6,614 bases of DNA from an uncultured Oscillospiraceae bacterium. Lineage in GTDB: Bacteria; Bacillota; Clostridia; Oscillospirales; Acutalibacteraceae. Below, piece by piece: positions 5,829 through 6,614 of the stretch (the stretch's first letter is position 1; every line of letters begins with the position of its first letter). The translations under genes and the position numbers were made by a program. Under the pieces are notes generated by a model. That model made no database searches. It saw only the letters and a list, made by a program, of their open reading frames with translations, and was not told where the DNA came from. Where the stretch lies: NCBI GenBank assembly GCA_905200265.1, contig CAJKJS010000079.1, forward strand, positions 1-6,614, written 5' to 3'.

Positions 5829-6614
5829 GATGTGATGATCTCCTTTGCCTGTTCAGTTTCGCCCAATAGGCCATATACGTTGGAAAAAAGTATAGCCCCC
5901 ACCTGAAAGGATCCCTGGGCCCTGCGGGAAAGATGCTGATCCATTGCCATAAGCAAGCTTTTCAGTACAGCGTCCCGCAAACCTGTACTCTCTAAAAGTT
6001 CCAGGCACGCATCGGTGGTGGCGGCCTGCATCAAAGCCTGACAAATGTCCTGTGAGGCACCGCACACGGCGGCGTGGGCACAAATGAGTTCCATACGGCC
6101 GTCTGCATAGCGGGAATGAGTGTTCATAATGCCCCCTGCCAGTTTGATCAGTTTTCCCATGTGCCCAACCAGCAGTACTTGCCTGAATTTATAAAGGGCC
6201 GCCAGATCCAGCGCGTCTCCGATAAAATTGGAACACTTTACCACCGGCCTTTTTTCCGTCAGGGAACATGCGTCCTGCTGCAAAAATAGTTCGCCATAGT
6301 GGCCGGGGGTAAGAATCAGGGCATCGTGTCCACTGGCGGCCGCCTGACGGATTTCCACTTCGATGGTATCGATTAAGGCCTGTTCGCTCATCGGTTCCAC
6401 AATACCCGACGTACCCAGTACCGAAAGCCCGCCTTCAATCCCCAGGTGCGGGTTAAATGTCTTTTTCGCCGCTTCCTCTCCACCGGGAATCACAATGGTG
6501 ACGGATAAGCCCCCCATGTACCCGCAGTTTTTTTGTACTTTGGTGACTTCCTTTTCAATCATTTGCCGCGGGACTCGGTTGATGGCGGCAGCTCCTACCG
6601 GCTGGTCCAGCCCG
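5819..6614 (-). CDS. cbiD: Cobalt-precorrin-5B C1-methyltransferase, C-terminal part (runs off window)
   Basis: CbiD methylates C1 of cobalt-precorrin-5B after CbiG has acted and is a hallmark of the anaerobic pathway; its fold is unrelated to the tetrapyrrole methylases. The frame stays open to the window edge at 6614. The ATG at 6562 is internal: upstream of it the frame reads GLDQPVGAAAINRVPRQ, conserved CbiD sequence. About 264 residues are visible, and roughly the first 100 are missing judging by the family's usual length near 360-380. Further conserved parts are IPGGEEAAKKTFNPHLGIEG, then LSVLGTSGIVEPMSE, VGHMGKLIKLAGGIMNTHSR, and the C-terminal AILFSNVYGLLGET. The stop overlaps the cbiL start by 10 bases. 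The operon promoter or a B12 riboswitch, if any, would lie upstream, outside the window. Confidence 0.96.
   Translation of the reverse strand, partial: GLDQPVGAAAINRVPRQMIEKEVTKVQKNCGYMGGLSVTIVIPGGEEAAKKTFNPHLGIEGGLSVLGTSGIVEPMSEQALIDTIEVEIRQAAASGHDALILTPGHYGELFLQQDACSLTEKRPVVKCSNFIGDALDLAALYKFRQVLLVGHMGKLIKLAGGIMNTHSRYADGRMELICAHAAVCGASQDICQALMQAATTDACLELLESTGLRDAVLKSLLMAMDQHLSRRAQGSFQVGAILFSNVYGLLGETEQAKEIITSWQ
5840..5846 (-). promoter_or_regulatory. Ribosome binding site of cbiL
   Basis: The minus strand reads AAAGGAG eleven bases before the cbiL ATG at 5828, inside the end of cbiD. The spacing is on the long side, but no other in-frame start is nearer to it. Confidence 0.7.

Noticed and set aside
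5819..6562. Short CbiD starting at the ATG at 6562
   Set aside because: The frame continues upstream to the window edge with conserved CbiD sequence, so this ATG is internal and the gene is partial because of the window limit.

Overview
The window is one stretch of an anaerobic (early cobalt insertion) cobalamin biosynthesis operon. Every gene lies on the minus strand, so transcription runs from high to low coordinates. In transcription order the genes are cbiD (5' end outside the window), cbiL, cbiF, cbiG, cbiH, cbiJ, a fused cbiET, and cbiA (3' end outside the window). Coding sequence covers almost everything. The only non-coding stretches are 7, 31 and 27 bases between cbiL/cbiF, cbiF/cbiG and cbiG/cbiH. 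The other four junctions are overlaps of 10, 10, 13 and 4 bases, so the genes are probably co-transcribed and translationally coupled.

Together the products cover most of the route from cobalt-precorrin-2 to cobyrinate a,c-diamide. CbiL methylates C20, CbiH methylates C17 with ring contraction, CbiF methylates C11, CbiG opens the lactone and releases acetaldehyde, and CbiD methylates C1. CbiJ then reduces the macrocycle, the CbiE and CbiT domains methylate C5 and C15 with decarboxylation, and CbiA amidates the a and c side chains. CbiC (the methyl-shift mutase that makes cobyrinate), the cobalt chelatase and the nucleotide-loop genes are not here and presumably flank the window or lie elsewhere. 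CbiD and CbiG, with no aerobic-type CobG or CobF in view, mark the oxygen-independent pathway.

The likely host is an anaerobic Firmicute of the class Clostridia, probably a moderately GC-rich relative of the Oscillospiraceae/Ruminococcaceae. This is inferred from the anaerobic pathway, the strong AGGAG-type ribosome binding sites, the CbiET fusion, and the general look of the proteins. No marker gene fixes the taxonomy.

No promoter, cobalamin riboswitch, terminator, RNA gene, mobile element or CRISPR array is visible. Control elements would be expected upstream of cbiD, beyond base 6614. I see no undescribed system. The points worth a second look are small: an unusual SAM-loop sequence in CbiE, a variant motif in CbiA, a perfect 14-base palindrome at the CbiE-CbiT joint, and the tight gene coupling.
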